Of a DNA stretch of 48,288 bases, positions 25,701 through 32,083 are shown one piece after another. The translations under genes were made by a program, and so were the position numbers. Origin of the DNA: JBELMB01 sp042088665 (GTDB lineage: Bacteria; Pseudomonadota; Alphaproteobacteria; Rhodobacterales; Rhodobacteraceae); contig JBELMB010000019.1 of NCBI GenBank assembly GCA_042088665.1, positions 1 through 48,288 on the forward strand. The letters are read 5' to 3'. The notes beneath the pieces were generated by a model. It saw nothing but the letters and a program-made list of their open reading frames with translations. It was not told the DNA's origin and made no database searches. The stretch's first letter is position 1; the number at the start of each line of letters is the position of its first letter.

Positions 25701-26617
25701 TGGATCTCTCCTCTGCGCTGGGGGATGTCTATGTGGACCTCGAAGGCAATGTCATCCAGACCGGCGGCACCAGCCAGCCGTACAACGTCTACACCGGCGC
25801 GACGGCGACCAGCGCTGTTGCCGGGGTCGAAAACATCATCGGCTCGGCCTTCGACGACATCCTGCTGGGCAAGACCGGCTCGGCCGCGGTGATCGCGGCT
25901 GGCGACGGGGATGATCAGGTCACGACCGGCGTCCGCAACGATTTCGTTGCCGGGGGCGCGGGTGCCGATCTGATCGATACCGGCGCAGGGTCCGACACGG
26001 TGTTCGAAGGCGCAGGCAACGATACGACGGACGCGGGCGCTGGCTATGACACGGTGGACTATGGCACCAGCACCACCGGGGTGTCGGTCGATCTGGGCGC
26101 CAATGTCGGTCTTTCGGGGGGATTTGTCTCTCGCGGGGCCTATATCTCGGCCACCGAGACCGACACGTTGATCAACTTCGAGTTCGCGGCAGGCAGCGCC
26201 TTTGATGACATCCTGATCGGTGACAATGGGCGGTTCGGCAAGTTCCATGGCCGGGACGGCGATGATCTGATCACCGGCGGCAACCGCGGCGACCGCTTGA
26301 ACGGGGACGCCGGGCGCGACATGCTGAACGGTCTGGCAGGCAACGACAAGCTGAACGGCGGCATCGGGGCGGATTGGCTGACGGGCGGCGCGGGTCGGGA
26401 CACCTTCATCTTTGACAACACGGATGGCGTGGACCGGGTGTACGACTTTGAACAGGGCCGCGACGTTGTGGATCTGACGTTCTTTGGCAGCGGCGCCTCG
26501 GTTGCCTTTGCCCAGGACGGTGCAAATGTCGAGATGCACGTTGATGGCACCCTGATCGCGATCTTCGAACGGCAGATCGACAGTGACTTCACCACTGCCG
26601 GCGACATCCTGATGTAA
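19793..26617 (+). CDS. Giant RTX-type secreted protein with jelly-roll, coiled-coil and discoidin domains
   Basis: The product has about 2274 residues from the GTG at 19793, which has AGGGGA eight bases upstream; the open frame itself reaches a TTG at 19718. Domains in order are a jelly-roll-like module (14-168, NGDFEN), a cadherin/VCBS-like stretch (175-262), a second jelly-roll module (266-428, VNGDFE), a Gly-rich region (466-683), an Ala-rich helical region (696-840) and a long coiled coil (about 970-1560). Then come an F5/8 type C (discoidin) domain (1563-1698) and calcium-binding RTX repeats (from 1818) with three 117-118 residue units. The tail FIFDNTDGVDRVYDFEQGRDVVDL is typical of type I secretion substrates. 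I saw no cysteine and no Sec signal peptide. It is probably a calcium-dependent surface adhesin or matrix protein binding glycans. No type I exporter genes lie in the window. Confidence 0.9.
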   Translation: MSTQNSAVPSANHQIVNGDFENLTQGVGSGTSAFGWTSAGAASGVSGGDGYDHRVEGHGYALGGWSNSSGQSIAQTVQTEAGAAYTLVFDAGLHFGALRDGLLDVEIEGASGARTLVSLGADDLGARQTFALDFVALDAATTVRFVYDGNGAASSTDIDLDNIELQARSPANDGLRVFESETAGDTETLEGGVTSLLGNDATGAQIVSVNGMTGLLGEWVDLDKGRVMILADGTVDFDAQGDFDALNSGESDTVSVVYSTGTTSTGELLVNGDFETHDHLGRGSGGNRWDVFSSIEGWTTLRGAVEIQQGAHGGTPVNNTSNSVVELDSHGLADTNGSMQQEVELPAAGSYTFAFDYAPRGLGSRTAQTNALDVLVDGEVVDTIVTATLGYQRYEYQLDLDAGAHTVGFAAGGTADGMGPLIDNVSLQGDIAQTASLTIEVQGEDAAPLPVEAPPEPEEFEGPAEQQSLYAQTSVAGEISAGGVDLSGSAGAEADAGAYFGANGYYVGAYAQADIEGSASVDLGGGVSLDVHVGATAFAGAYTDFYVDGTTVRMGGKAGAGVTGEAGVDVGTNIGDGAVGAGTDVEVNVGVIASGDGEINFGDGSYGTAGEAGAFAGAGVSVTVRSDSSYDNVGSAGAGAGGSVGNVGVAGGGNAGYEDGKISFGLNGDLALGLGIKFDFQVEIDTHYLQEGALALADVEAVAQAATVVAAAAGEAARATEEVAEDFANGAVDAANAVAELGEEATQALGALGQAAAEAAQQAADAFEDGAGEVANAVAGAADDAADAVVSAVDDAREAAVAAAEAAEAAADAARDAANDIAAGAQLSLNLAQAQLGGFIDDAFRAYNAALFSGVSSLAGSFEEFMNNAVTEVFGNVLGGAASEAIDALGDVVNDIAGSVGDAVGDAVDDFVGGIGSGWGIFSKSVGDPTLPAIPVPTYVSQDVVNYVGFYFGPAEEQLNRVMNAGEPVLRAMSEAAVLKAMKEAEATGHAEEAAEAAALASTLTALTPLEYAAQIAQAEAVEAQADFAALVVDLQVQIDALQYSIDQNTAAFSALALLRAEAEGQAQQYRDALVALEAEPLPDDEKAQMRAELEQAIGSVMDPVDAQDAQLRALIADLEVRLAALQDQRAAEQAYVDQKLAAAAEAQLRADYETAVGRVADLEAREQSALDDFLAQEGHVNDDRQALREYEDTLRELQIARDQELVRLTAVLEEEKQKVFELEEAAIAMEDAVWEAYDALDALTEGTDAYAQKAAELAALENALNIAWDAYFDQENVIQAADDAVYRHEYQGDNSNYGSYQIEMLEEAIQTGEQYLDELYWIHSEIADELSAARDLLAELTARHDLLEPLGHEQLEALEAQLWAEVNARVAVLMAEADAALIALEDARVDYADQIAEAEARAAAAQTDSQIAAAQGASTLNKAEFLASDEGNAQIAAVLAEAQEQLQKAQLYYAETDHALALAQVQIAEEDLSSLRSVLADLGDTPDVADARDELQVEIKQVEEAYATALESAQAWTETLMNLIANHPVAGAPPELAEAKLAELDGLLVQLSADLAAQPVNLTEELRGTATASASSIGWGSEAMAVLDADTSAGNWAHTFNGANEYIQVDLKDEYGITRLEIVNRVESSGDRLNGAEVVLLDASGAETHRFAPITGAETGERLMFTTATPVDAQFMRIEHSNQYLHVAEIEVFGIRNAEPPLEPGDDLGGGPLEFVPLLADLPEDDVFVWHEGDGSGTVEGGLHLEGDKLQVNAGTPLGQEVEITASGARVMLERMGPAGFQLDIGTTEMLEVIGETGDDMVTAHSGVGPLILLEMRGGGGADTLRGAEGDDLLEGGEGNDMLNGGGGFDTVVYSASTTGVQVSLEANMAHDGGTYALGVYSGATETDRIYGAENIVGSAFADLLQGKTGSAAVIDAGDGHDRVETGIRNDAVTAGAGDDTVMTGAGADSIIGIEGADTINGGAGFDTVDLSSALGDVYVDLEGNVIQTGGTSQPYNVYTGATATSAVAGVENIIGSAFDDILLGKTGSAAVIAAGDGDDQVTTGVRNDFVAGGAGADLIDTGAGSDTVFEGAGNDTTDAGAGYDTVDYGTSTTGVSVDLGANVGLSGGFVSRGAYISATETDTLINFEFAAGSAFDDILIGDNGRFGKFHGRDGDDLITGGNRGDRLNGDAGRDMLNGLAGNDKLNGGIGADWLTGGAGRDTFIFDNTDGVDRVYDFEQGRDVVDLTFFGSGASVAFAQDGANVEMHVDGTLIAIFERQIDSDFTTAGDILM
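25337..26260 (+). repeat. Three tandem 117-118 residue RTX-linked units
   Basis: Units begin at 25337, 25688 and 26042 (spacings 351 and 354 bases). Each starts GFDTV or GYDTV, then has a beta stretch with VxLxxN, a TGATxT-like segment, and GSAFxDxLxG. The first two share LxGKTGSAAVI. The first two units end in RTX nonapeptides, while the third runs into the terminal RTX block. The degree of divergence suggests old duplication, not recent copying. Confidence 0.85.
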
Positions 26618-26626
26618 GTCGGGCAA

Positions 26627-26654
26627 GGGCGGGCAGTGTCCCGCCCGGCCCTTT
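26627..26654 (+). terminator. Terminator-like hairpin after the RTX gene
   Basis: A perfect stem GGGCGGG/CCCGCCC (26627-26633 with 26640-26646) and a six-base loop lie ten bases after the stop codon. The following CCCTTTCG is only weakly T-rich. Confidence 0.5.
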
Positions 26655-26754
26655 CGAGGGGGGTGGCTCTCGCGGTGCCGGTCCGGGTTTGGCTGTGGTT
26701 TTGTCAAGAACCTGCGAAGGCACGGGACAGGCCGGACACGACCCGAGGCGCCGC

Positions 26755-26815
26755 ATCTTGTGTCATCCGCATCAAAGGCCCCCGGCTTTGGCGGGGGCAC
26801 CTATTGACACAAGAT
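26755..26815. promoter_or_regulatory. Nested dyad overlapping a putative LysR promoter
   Basis: An 11-base perfect inverted repeat, ATCTTGTGTCA (26755-26765) and TGACACAAGAT (26805-26815), encloses a second strong hairpin (GCCCCC...GGGGGC at about 26778-26797). The right arm overlaps TTGACA (26804-26809), a good -35 element, 52 bases upstream of the LysR start. The layout suits an autoregulatory operator, or a small structured RNA ending upstream. Confidence 0.5.
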
Positions 26816-26866
26816 TGGTTTGGATATTGGGTCGCCTCACCCGTAACAATTCTGCCCAGGTGAACA

Positions 26867-27763
26867 ATGATCGAGCATCTCAAGCAAATGGCGATTTTTG
26901 CGCGGGTGGTCGACGAAGGGTCATTCCGCAACGCCGCAAAGGCGATCGGCCTTGCACCATCGCGGGTCAGCCAGACCGTCTCCGATCTTGAGGAATACCT
27001 CGGTGTCACGCTGCTTTACCGGACGACGCGCAAGATTTCCCTGACCAATGAGGGGCGTATCTTTTATGCGCGGGTCGCTGAGATGATGCACAGCGCAGAG
27101 GCCGGTCTGAACGAATTGAACGCCATGTCGCTGGACCCGGTGGGGTCGCTGCGTGTCTCGATGCCGGCATTCATGGCGTCGTCGCCCTTGTCGACGGCCA
27201 TCGCCGATTTCGTGCGGCGGCACCCGAACGTCGCGGTCGCGGCGTCCTATTCGGACTATCCCTCCCGCCTGCTCGAAGACGGGTTCGATCTGAACATCCG
27301 TGTGGGATGGCTGGACGACAGTTCCATGATGTCGCGCAAGCTGGGCGAAAGCGCCCGCGTCCTCGTCGCCGGGACGCAATACGCGCAGGCCCGGGCAGAG
27401 CCGCAACGTCCTGCGGATCTGGAGGATTGGGACTGGATCCGCTACCGGCACCGGCCGGATGTGACAGAGTTCACCGGGACCGACGGGCAGACAGAAAAGG
27501 TCACAGGCAACGCGCAGATCGAGGTCGACAGCCTGGATGCGCTGTTTCACTTTGTCCGGCAGAACCTTGGCGCGACGATATTGCCGGAACATCTGGCCCG
27601 CCGCGGCGAAGAGGCCGGGGAGCTGGTGTCCTTGTTGCCGGGGTGGTCGGTGCGGCCGCTGGGTGTCTACGCGGTCTGGGCGGACACGTCGCGGCGCGAG
27701 AACCTTACGCTGCTGTTCGTGCGGTTCCTCGCGGAGCATGAGCTTAGTCGGCAGGTGATCTGA
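26867..27763 (+). CDS. LysR-family transcriptional regulator
   Basis: A 298-residue regulator of the AaeR/DsdC-like branch. The N-terminal helix-turn-helix is MAIFARVVDEGSFRNAAKAIGLAPSRVSQTVSDLEEYLGVTLLYRTTRKISLTNEG in outline. The effector domain follows the VGSLRVSMPAF linker, with LLEDGFDLNIRVGWLDDSSM and a typical C-terminus (LPGWSVRPLGVYAVWADTSRRENL). It has no divergent partner; upstream is the RTX gene and downstream is a convergent AhpD-like gene. Its target may be itself (see the dyad upstream), the RTX gene or a distant operon. Nothing in the sequence decides this. Confidence 0.92.
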   Translation: MIEHLKQMAIFARVVDEGSFRNAAKAIGLAPSRVSQTVSDLEEYLGVTLLYRTTRKISLTNEGRIFYARVAEMMHSAEAGLNELNAMSLDPVGSLRVSMPAFMASSPLSTAIADFVRRHPNVAVAASYSDYPSRLLEDGFDLNIRVGWLDDSSMMSRKLGESARVLVAGTQYAQARAEPQRPADLEDWDWIRYRHRPDVTEFTGTDGQTEKVTGNAQIEVDSLDALFHFVRQNLGATILPEHLARRGEEAGELVSLLPGWSVRPLGVYAVWADTSRRENLTLLFVRFLAEHELSRQVI

Positions 27764-27787
27764 CAGGGCTGCCGTCAGCCCCCTGTC
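27762..27787 (+). terminator. Hairpin at the end of the LysR gene
   Basis: GACAGGG (27762-27768) pairs with CCCTGTC (27781-27787). CTG and CAG extend the stem inward past a two-base bulge. It starts within the stop codon. There is no T-run, so termination is plausible but unproven. Confidence 0.4.
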
Positions 27788-27924
27788 GCGGTGGACTTGA
27801 AACGGCAGTTGCCATGGTTGCCGTCTCATTGATCCCTTGGGACATGGCACGCAGACGCGACCGCCGTCCCATCGCGCGCAGGAGCGGCCCACGGGCAGGG
27901 GGCAATATCCGGGCAATCGTCACA

Positions 27925-28506
27925 TCAGTCGTCGCCTGTGTAATAGCCGATGCGGTCGCCGTCAGTGGTGCAGCCAAGGCCGTTCAACAACCGGTTGGAA
28001 TAGTTGAAATAGGCGCAGACCTGATTCACTTCGAGGATCTCGCCATCCTCGCATCCGGCGATTTTCAAGGCTTCGAAATCCGACTTGACCATCTTGCCGA
28101 CCTGCGACGTCAGCTTGCCCGCGTATCGCAAGAGCGCAAGCTCCTTGCCGTCAAACACGTCCTCCGGGCGATGTGCTTTCAACGCGACAAAGATCTGGTC
28201 ACTGCGCGGCTGATCCTTCAGCAGGTTCCGCACGTTCATGAAATGATGCGTCAGAGAGTAGGTGCAGTCGTTCAGGATCGAGGTGTAGCTGGCAACGATC
28301 TCCAGAAACCAGAACGGCAGCTTGTTGTCGTCGGAATGCAGGACCGACCGGTACAGCGTCACATGTCCGTTCATGGTTTCGGGGCGCAAGGAATGCACGC
28401 GCATCACCGTGTCCACGGTCCCGTGAGGTGTGCGGGCGTGATCGAGCAAGGCCTTGAGGCGCGGTTCGGCGTCTTCGTCAGAGATCATCTTGATCCATGC
28501 GGTCAT
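27925..28506 (-). CDS. AhpD-like (carboxymuconolactone decarboxylase/peroxidase-related) protein with CxxS active site
   Basis: A 193-residue protein of the uncharacterised peroxidase-related branch of the AhpD-like superfamily: LPFWFLEIVASYTSILNDC is followed by the HH of TYSLTHHFMNV. AhpD-type enzymes use a CxxC pair plus a histidine to reduce disulfides or peroxides. Here the second cysteine is serine (codons TGC ACC TAC TCT), giving CTYS. The resolving thiol may be missing or replaced by another cysteine, such as those near the C-terminus (VCAYFNYS, LGCTT). It is followed in the upstream direction by a second AhpD-like gene on the same strand. Its role may be thiol or oxidant handling, but this is uncertain. 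Confidence 0.85.
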   Translation of the reverse strand: MTAWIKMISDEDAEPRLKALLDHARTPHGTVDTVMRVHSLRPETMNGHVTLYRSVLHSDDNKLPFWFLEIVASYTSILNDCTYSLTHHFMNVRNLLKDQPRSDQIFVALKAHRPEDVFDGKELALLRYAGKLTSQVGKMVKSDFEALKIAGCEDGEILEVNQVCAYFNYSNRLLNGLGCTTDGDRIGYYTGDD

Positions 28507-28670
28507 GTTGGTCCTCCTTCATGTCGGGCAAAGGGTCGGGTGATCCCGACCGGGCGGCGTGACCGCCGTGCCAGTGGTCTGTCGTCTTCAGCGATAGAAC
28601 CGGAGCTTGCCTGCCCCGCCCGGCGCGCGGCACAGGCCAATGGGCAGGACAATGGGCACACGGGTCAGGG

Positions 28671-29021
28671 TCACGCTGCGCCGTTTTCCGCTCTGAACTG
28701 GTCGTAGGCTTTCAGCGCCTTCGCACTGAAGGCATAGGACGGTCCACCGCCCATGTAGGTGGCCATGGCCAGCGCCTCGCAAAACTCTGCCCGGGTGGTG
28801 CCCAGCCGCACAAGGGTGCGCACGTGAAATCCGATGCAGCTGTCGCAACGGGTCGCGATCGCGATGCCAAGGGCCATGAACTCCTTGGTTTTTTCGGCAA
28901 GCGCGCCCTCGGTTTTTGCGGCTTTGCCCATCATGCCAAAGCCCCGGACGGTTTCGGGGATCTCCTTGTTCAGTGTTGCGATGTTGGCCTCTGTTTCGGC
29001 CATGAAATCCTGCCAGTCCAT
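28671..29021 (-). CDS. AhpD-like carboxymuconolactone decarboxylase family protein
   Basis: A compact protein of about 116 residues with the complete active site: EFMALGIAIATRCDSCIGFH has the glutamate, the CDSC pair and the histidine. The rest (LVRLGTTRAEFCEALAMATYMGGGPSYAFSAKALKAYDQF) is standard for this family. I start at the ATG at 29021 (MDWQDFMAE) because GGGGAAG lies six bases before it. An ATG at 29048 would add nine residues, and the much longer open frame to 29372 overlaps the ArsR gene and is not credible. Members reduce disulfides or peroxides, or decarboxylate carboxymuconolactone. It is divergent from the ArsR gene, which probably regulates it. Confidence 0.9.
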   Translation of the reverse strand: MDWQDFMAETEANIATLNKEIPETVRGFGMMGKAAKTEGALAEKTKEFMALGIAIATRCDSCIGFHVRTLVRLGTTRAEFCEALAMATYMGGGPSYAFSAKALKAYDQFRAENGAA

Positions 29022-29187
29022 CCAATGCTTCCCCGTGTCGTTCACCATGTCATCCGGGCGCAGCCTAGAGCGCTCGTCACGGGATGCCAATGCAGGCCGA
29101 CGCCGCCGCGGGTCCGGCGCGATGCTTCGACCGCGGGCGAAGCGTTCCGTCTGGGCAGGGACCGGGATTGCCCCTAGGCTGTGCACC

Positions 29188-29892
29188 ATGACGATTGAAC
29201 CGAGGCTGGACATCATCGGCGCGGCACTGGCCGACCCAAGCCGCGCGCGTATCCTGTGTGAGCTGATGGACGGGCGTGCTTTTACCAACAAGGAATTGGC
29301 GAGCGCCGCCTGTCTCGCGCCGCAGACCGCCAGTGCGCACCTCAAACAGCTGGAAAACGCCGGGCTGACCACCTCGTTGCGCAGCGGGCGGCACGTCTAT
29401 CACCGCATCTCCAGTCCAGAGGTCGCCAGCGTGCTGGAAACCCTGTCCACCCTGTCGCCCACTGATCACCTTACCCGCAACCCCGCACAGGCGGCGGGTA
29501 CACGGTTGGCGCGGTCTTGCTACAACCACGTCGCCGGGCGGCTGGGGGTCCTTATGACAGAACGGATGATCGCCACGGGGGTCCTGCGCCTTCAGACCGG
29601 GGGCGTGGAACCGGGGCCGAGTTACGGGGGGTTTCGGGCGGATCTCGGGGTGGATCAGCCTGCCGGAGGCGGGGGCAAGGCGCAGGTCAAGCTTTGTCTC
29701 GACTGGACGGAACGGCGGTTTCACGTCTCGGGCCCGTTTGCCACGGCGCTTATGTCCCGCGCGTTGGAGGCTGGCTGGCTCCGGCGGCAAACGGGCAGTC
29801 GGGCGCTTGCCCTGACGCCGGATGGGTTGGATGCGTTCGAGCGTTGGTTCGGCCTGCAAAGAGAGGCTTTGCTGCCCGCTGCGGAGGGCTGA
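29188..29892 (+). CDS. ArsR-family winged-helix transcriptional regulator
   Basis: A 234-residue regulator. The N-terminal ArsR-type winged helix (IIGAALADPSRARILCELMDG, LASAACLAPQTASAHLKQLENAGLTTSLRSGRHVYHRI) is followed by a C-terminal domain of about 120 residues with a second winged-helix-like end (GWLRRQTGSRALALTPDGLDAFERWFGL). I see no metal-binding CxC motif in the DNA-recognition helix, so metal sensing is unlikely. The start is the ATG at 29188 (MTIEPRLD). The longer upstream frame is a shadow of the divergent AhpD-like gene. The arrangement suggests control of the two AhpD-like genes, perhaps in response to oxidants or electrophiles. Confidence 0.9.
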   Translation: MTIEPRLDIIGAALADPSRARILCELMDGRAFTNKELASAACLAPQTASAHLKQLENAGLTTSLRSGRHVYHRISSPEVASVLETLSTLSPTDHLTRNPAQAAGTRLARSCYNHVAGRLGVLMTERMIATGVLRLQTGGVEPGPSYGGFRADLGVDQPAGGGGKAQVKLCLDWTERRFHVSGPFATALMSRALEAGWLRRQTGSRALALTPDGLDAFERWFGLQREALLPAAEG

Positions 29893-29977
29893 AGCTTCGG
29901 TCCGTGGCGAAACGACTGTCCTCCTCTTGCGATCCCGGACCGGCTAGGCTGAGAAGGCAAGACAAACGGAGATCCCC

Positions 29978-30421
29978 ATGCCCCTGCCCGAACGCCTCAG
30001 CGAGAGGTTCACCACCGAATCCGGTCTGCGTATCATCACGCAAGTCCCTGAGATAAGGGCGCAAACGGTCGTCGAGGCGGTGCGCGCCGTGGTCCCTTTG
30101 ACATGGGGCGACTACGATGCGGTCAGCTATCTGGCGGCCAGTGGTACGCAGCACTTTCGATCCATGGGCAGCGGGCGCAACGCGGCCACGGATCGCATCG
30201 TTGACGTGCCTTGCGCTGAACTGTCGTTCTTTGTGAGCGACGACGCAGCGGATGCCGAGGCGGTGCTGAGCGCGATCTACGCGGCGCATCCCTACGAGGA
30301 ACCCGTCATCTTTGTGCTGCCGTGCCTGCGGACATGTCACATCCGGGGCACCGACGAGGACAACCCGAACAAGTTCTGGAACAGCCCGACGGAGGCCTGG
30401 GTGCCGCAGGAACACCGCTAG
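29978..30421 (+). CDS. Small conserved-type protein with HPYEEP motif (NIF3/CutA-like fold?)
   Basis: A 147-residue cytoplasmic protein with a GGAG ribosome-binding site before its ATG. I do not recognise a defined function. The central segment (AELSFFVSDDAADAEAVLSAIYAAHPYEEPVIFVLP) resembles the ferredoxin-like domain of NIF3/DUF34 and CutA proteins, where HPYEEP is a hallmark. The remainder (TWGDYDAVSYLAASGTQHFRSM, GTDEDNPNKFWN) is unfamiliar. It lies just after the ArsR gene and is convergent with the amino-acid permease. Confidence 0.75.
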   Translation: MPLPERLSERFTTESGLRIITQVPEIRAQTVVEAVRAVVPLTWGDYDAVSYLAASGTQHFRSMGSGRNAATDRIVDVPCAELSFFVSDDAADAEAVLSAIYAAHPYEEPVIFVLPCLRTCHIRGTDEDNPNKFWNSPTEAWVPQEHR

Positions 30422-30446
30422 CGCGGGCGGGCCCCAAGCGTCCGGG

Positions 30447-31208
30447 TCAGACCCGTTCGTCCGATCCCATCTTGCGTTCCAACCAGCGCACACCGGCGCT
30501 GATGATCAGCACGAGCACGAGATATTCGACAATCAGCAGTGAGTAGATCTCCAGCGGGCGGTATTCTGTCACCACAAGCTCATTGGCGCGGCGGGTCAGC
30601 TCCTGCATCCCGATCACGGAGGCAAAGGCGCTCATTTTCACGATGTAGATGAACTGGTTGGCCAGAGGCGGCAGAATGCGCCGGATGGCCTGTGGCAGGA
30701 TCACGTAGCGCATGGTCTGGCGGTAGTTCAGACCGATGGTCTGTGCCGCTTCGGCCTGTCCGCGGGCGATGGACTGGATCCCGGACCTGTAGATCTCTGC
30801 GGTGAAGGCACTGTCAGAGATCGCCAGCGTGATGATCGCACCCCAGAACGGGTCAATCGGGATGTTCAACCCCATCGACCGAAAGATGATCGGCAGCCCG
30901 TAAAAGACCCAGAACAACATCGGAAGCAGCGGGATGGAGCGCACGAATTCCACGTAGATCCGGTTGATGAGGCGAAAGCCACGCCTGCTGGATTGTCCCG
31001 GCAAGGCCACCAGAAGGCCCAGCACGATCGAGATGGCCGCCGCAATCACCGAGATCGCGATGGTCGCGCCCATACCCGAAATCAGGAACTTGATGTTGAT
31101 CCAGCCACCGGCGGTGCGGGGATCGATGACGTACCAGCCCCAATTGCCAGAGGCAGAGCATCCGGACAGCAGCAGCACGACACCAAGACACAAGAAGATA
31201 CGAACCAT
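30447..31208 (-). CDS. Polar amino acid ABC transporter permease with lipoprotein-like N-terminus
   Basis: A 253-residue HisM/GlnP-type permease. Seen are the helix GMGATIAISVIAAAISIVLGLLVALPG, the motif YVEFVRSIPLLPMLFWVFYGLP, and the docking loop EAAQTIGLNYRQTMRYVILPQAIRRILPPLANQFIYIVKMSAF in outline. Unusually, the protein begins MVRIFLCLGVVLLLSGCSASGNWGWYV, which reads as a lipoprotein signal peptide with an LSGC lipobox. It is encoded 12 bases after the ATPase gene. Only one permease is present, so it probably works as a homodimer. The cognate binding protein is divergent at 32084. Confidence 0.93.
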   Translation of the reverse strand: MVRIFLCLGVVLLLSGCSASGNWGWYVIDPRTAGGWINIKFLISGMGATIAISVIAAAISIVLGLLVALPGQSSRRGFRLINRIYVEFVRSIPLLPMLFWVFYGLPIIFRSMGLNIPIDPFWGAIITLAISDSAFTAEIYRSGIQSIARGQAEAAQTIGLNYRQTMRYVILPQAIRRILPPLANQFIYIVKMSAFASVIGMQELTRRANELVVTEYRPLEIYSLLIVEYLVLVLIISAGVRWLERKMGSDERV

Positions 31209-31220
31209 GATGCGCGCCCC

Positions 31221-31961
31221 TCAGTGCTGCAGGATCTGGCTGAGGAAAGTGCGGCAGCGATCCGTTCTCGGGTTGCTGAAAAATGCGTCAGGTGCCGCTT
31301 TTTCAACGATTTCACCATGGTCCATGAAAACCATCAGATCGGCCACCTTCCGGGCAAATCCCATCTCATGGGTGACGACCACCATGGTCATGCCCTCCTG
31401 GGCCAGTTCCACCATGACGTCCAGCACCTCGGATATCATTTCCGGATCCAGCGCCGATGTCGGCTCGTCAAACAGCAGCACCTTTGGTTCCATGCACAGC
31501 GACCGGGCGATGGCGACACGCTGCTGCTGACCGCCTGACAGCTCCTTGGGGCGTTTGGCGGCCTGTTCGGGAATGCGCACACGGTCGAGGTAGTGGCGCG
31601 CGCGGTCTTCGGCCTGTGCGCGGGTCAATCCGCGCGCCTTCATCGGTCCCAGCGTCAGGTTTTCCAGCACCGTGAGATGCGGAAAAAGGTTGAACTGCTG
31701 AAAGACCATGCCGACGTCGCCCTGGATCGAAGCGGCGGATCGCTGGTCGTTGGTCAGCTCTGCGCCATTCACCCGCACTGTGCCGGACTGGTGGTGTTCA
31801 AGCCGGTTGATGCAGCGCACGACGGTTGACTTGCCCGAACCGGAGGGCCCGCAGACCACGACCTTTTCTCCGGTTTTTACCGTCAGGTTGACGTCCTTGA
31901 GCACATGGAAATCGCCAAACCACTTGTTCACGTCAATCAGCTCTATTGCCGTCTCATCCAT
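31221..31961 (-). CDS. Polar amino acid ABC transporter ATPase (GlnQ/HisP-like)
   Basis: A 246-residue ATPase with all motifs: Walker A GPSGSGKST, Q-loop VFQQFNLFPHLTVLEN, signature LSGGQQQRVAIARSL, Walker B VLLFDEPTSALDPEM and switch histidine VVVTHEMGFARKVAD. The sequence is standard for polar amino acid importers, with no extra regulatory domain. It is first in a two-gene minus-strand operon with the permease and is divergent from the binding-protein gene across about 120 bases. Confidence 0.95.
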   Translation of the reverse strand: MDETAIELIDVNKWFGDFHVLKDVNLTVKTGEKVVVCGPSGSGKSTVVRCINRLEHHQSGTVRVNGAELTNDQRSAASIQGDVGMVFQQFNLFPHLTVLENLTLGPMKARGLTRAQAEDRARHYLDRVRIPEQAAKRPKELSGGQQQRVAIARSLCMEPKVLLFDEPTSALDPEMISEVLDVMVELAQEGMTMVVVTHEMGFARKVADLMVFMDHGEIVEKAAPDAFFSNPRTDRCRTFLSQILQH

Positions 31962-32007
31962 CCAGCCGAGCCTCTGTTCCGTTCATCTGCGCCGCCCGTC
32001 AGCTTAC

Positions 32008-32019
32008 TTGATTTATCAA
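32008..32019. promoter_or_regulatory. Short palindrome in the divergent transporter promoter region
   Basis: TTGAT (32008-32012) and ATCAA (32015-32019) are perfect arms around TT, in an AT-rich stretch between the ATPase gene and the divergent binding-protein gene. It is a possible regulator site; no regulator gene is adjacent. Confidence 0.3.
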
Positions 32020-32083
32020 TCGCCTCAAGCAACTATGATGTGTCGAAAACCAATAATTCGCGCCACACACGGGGAGTGCACCA

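Noticed and set aside
24146..26800. 884-codon minus-strand open frame opposite the RTX region
   Set aside because: It is antisense to clear RTX repeats and coiled coil, with low-complexity residues. Long antisense frames are expected opposite GC-rich repetitive coding sequence.
28671..29372. Long version of the AhpD-like gene starting at 29372
   Set aside because: The extra N-terminus overlaps the divergent ArsR gene and reads as its antisense. A good ribosome-binding site precedes the ATG at 29021.
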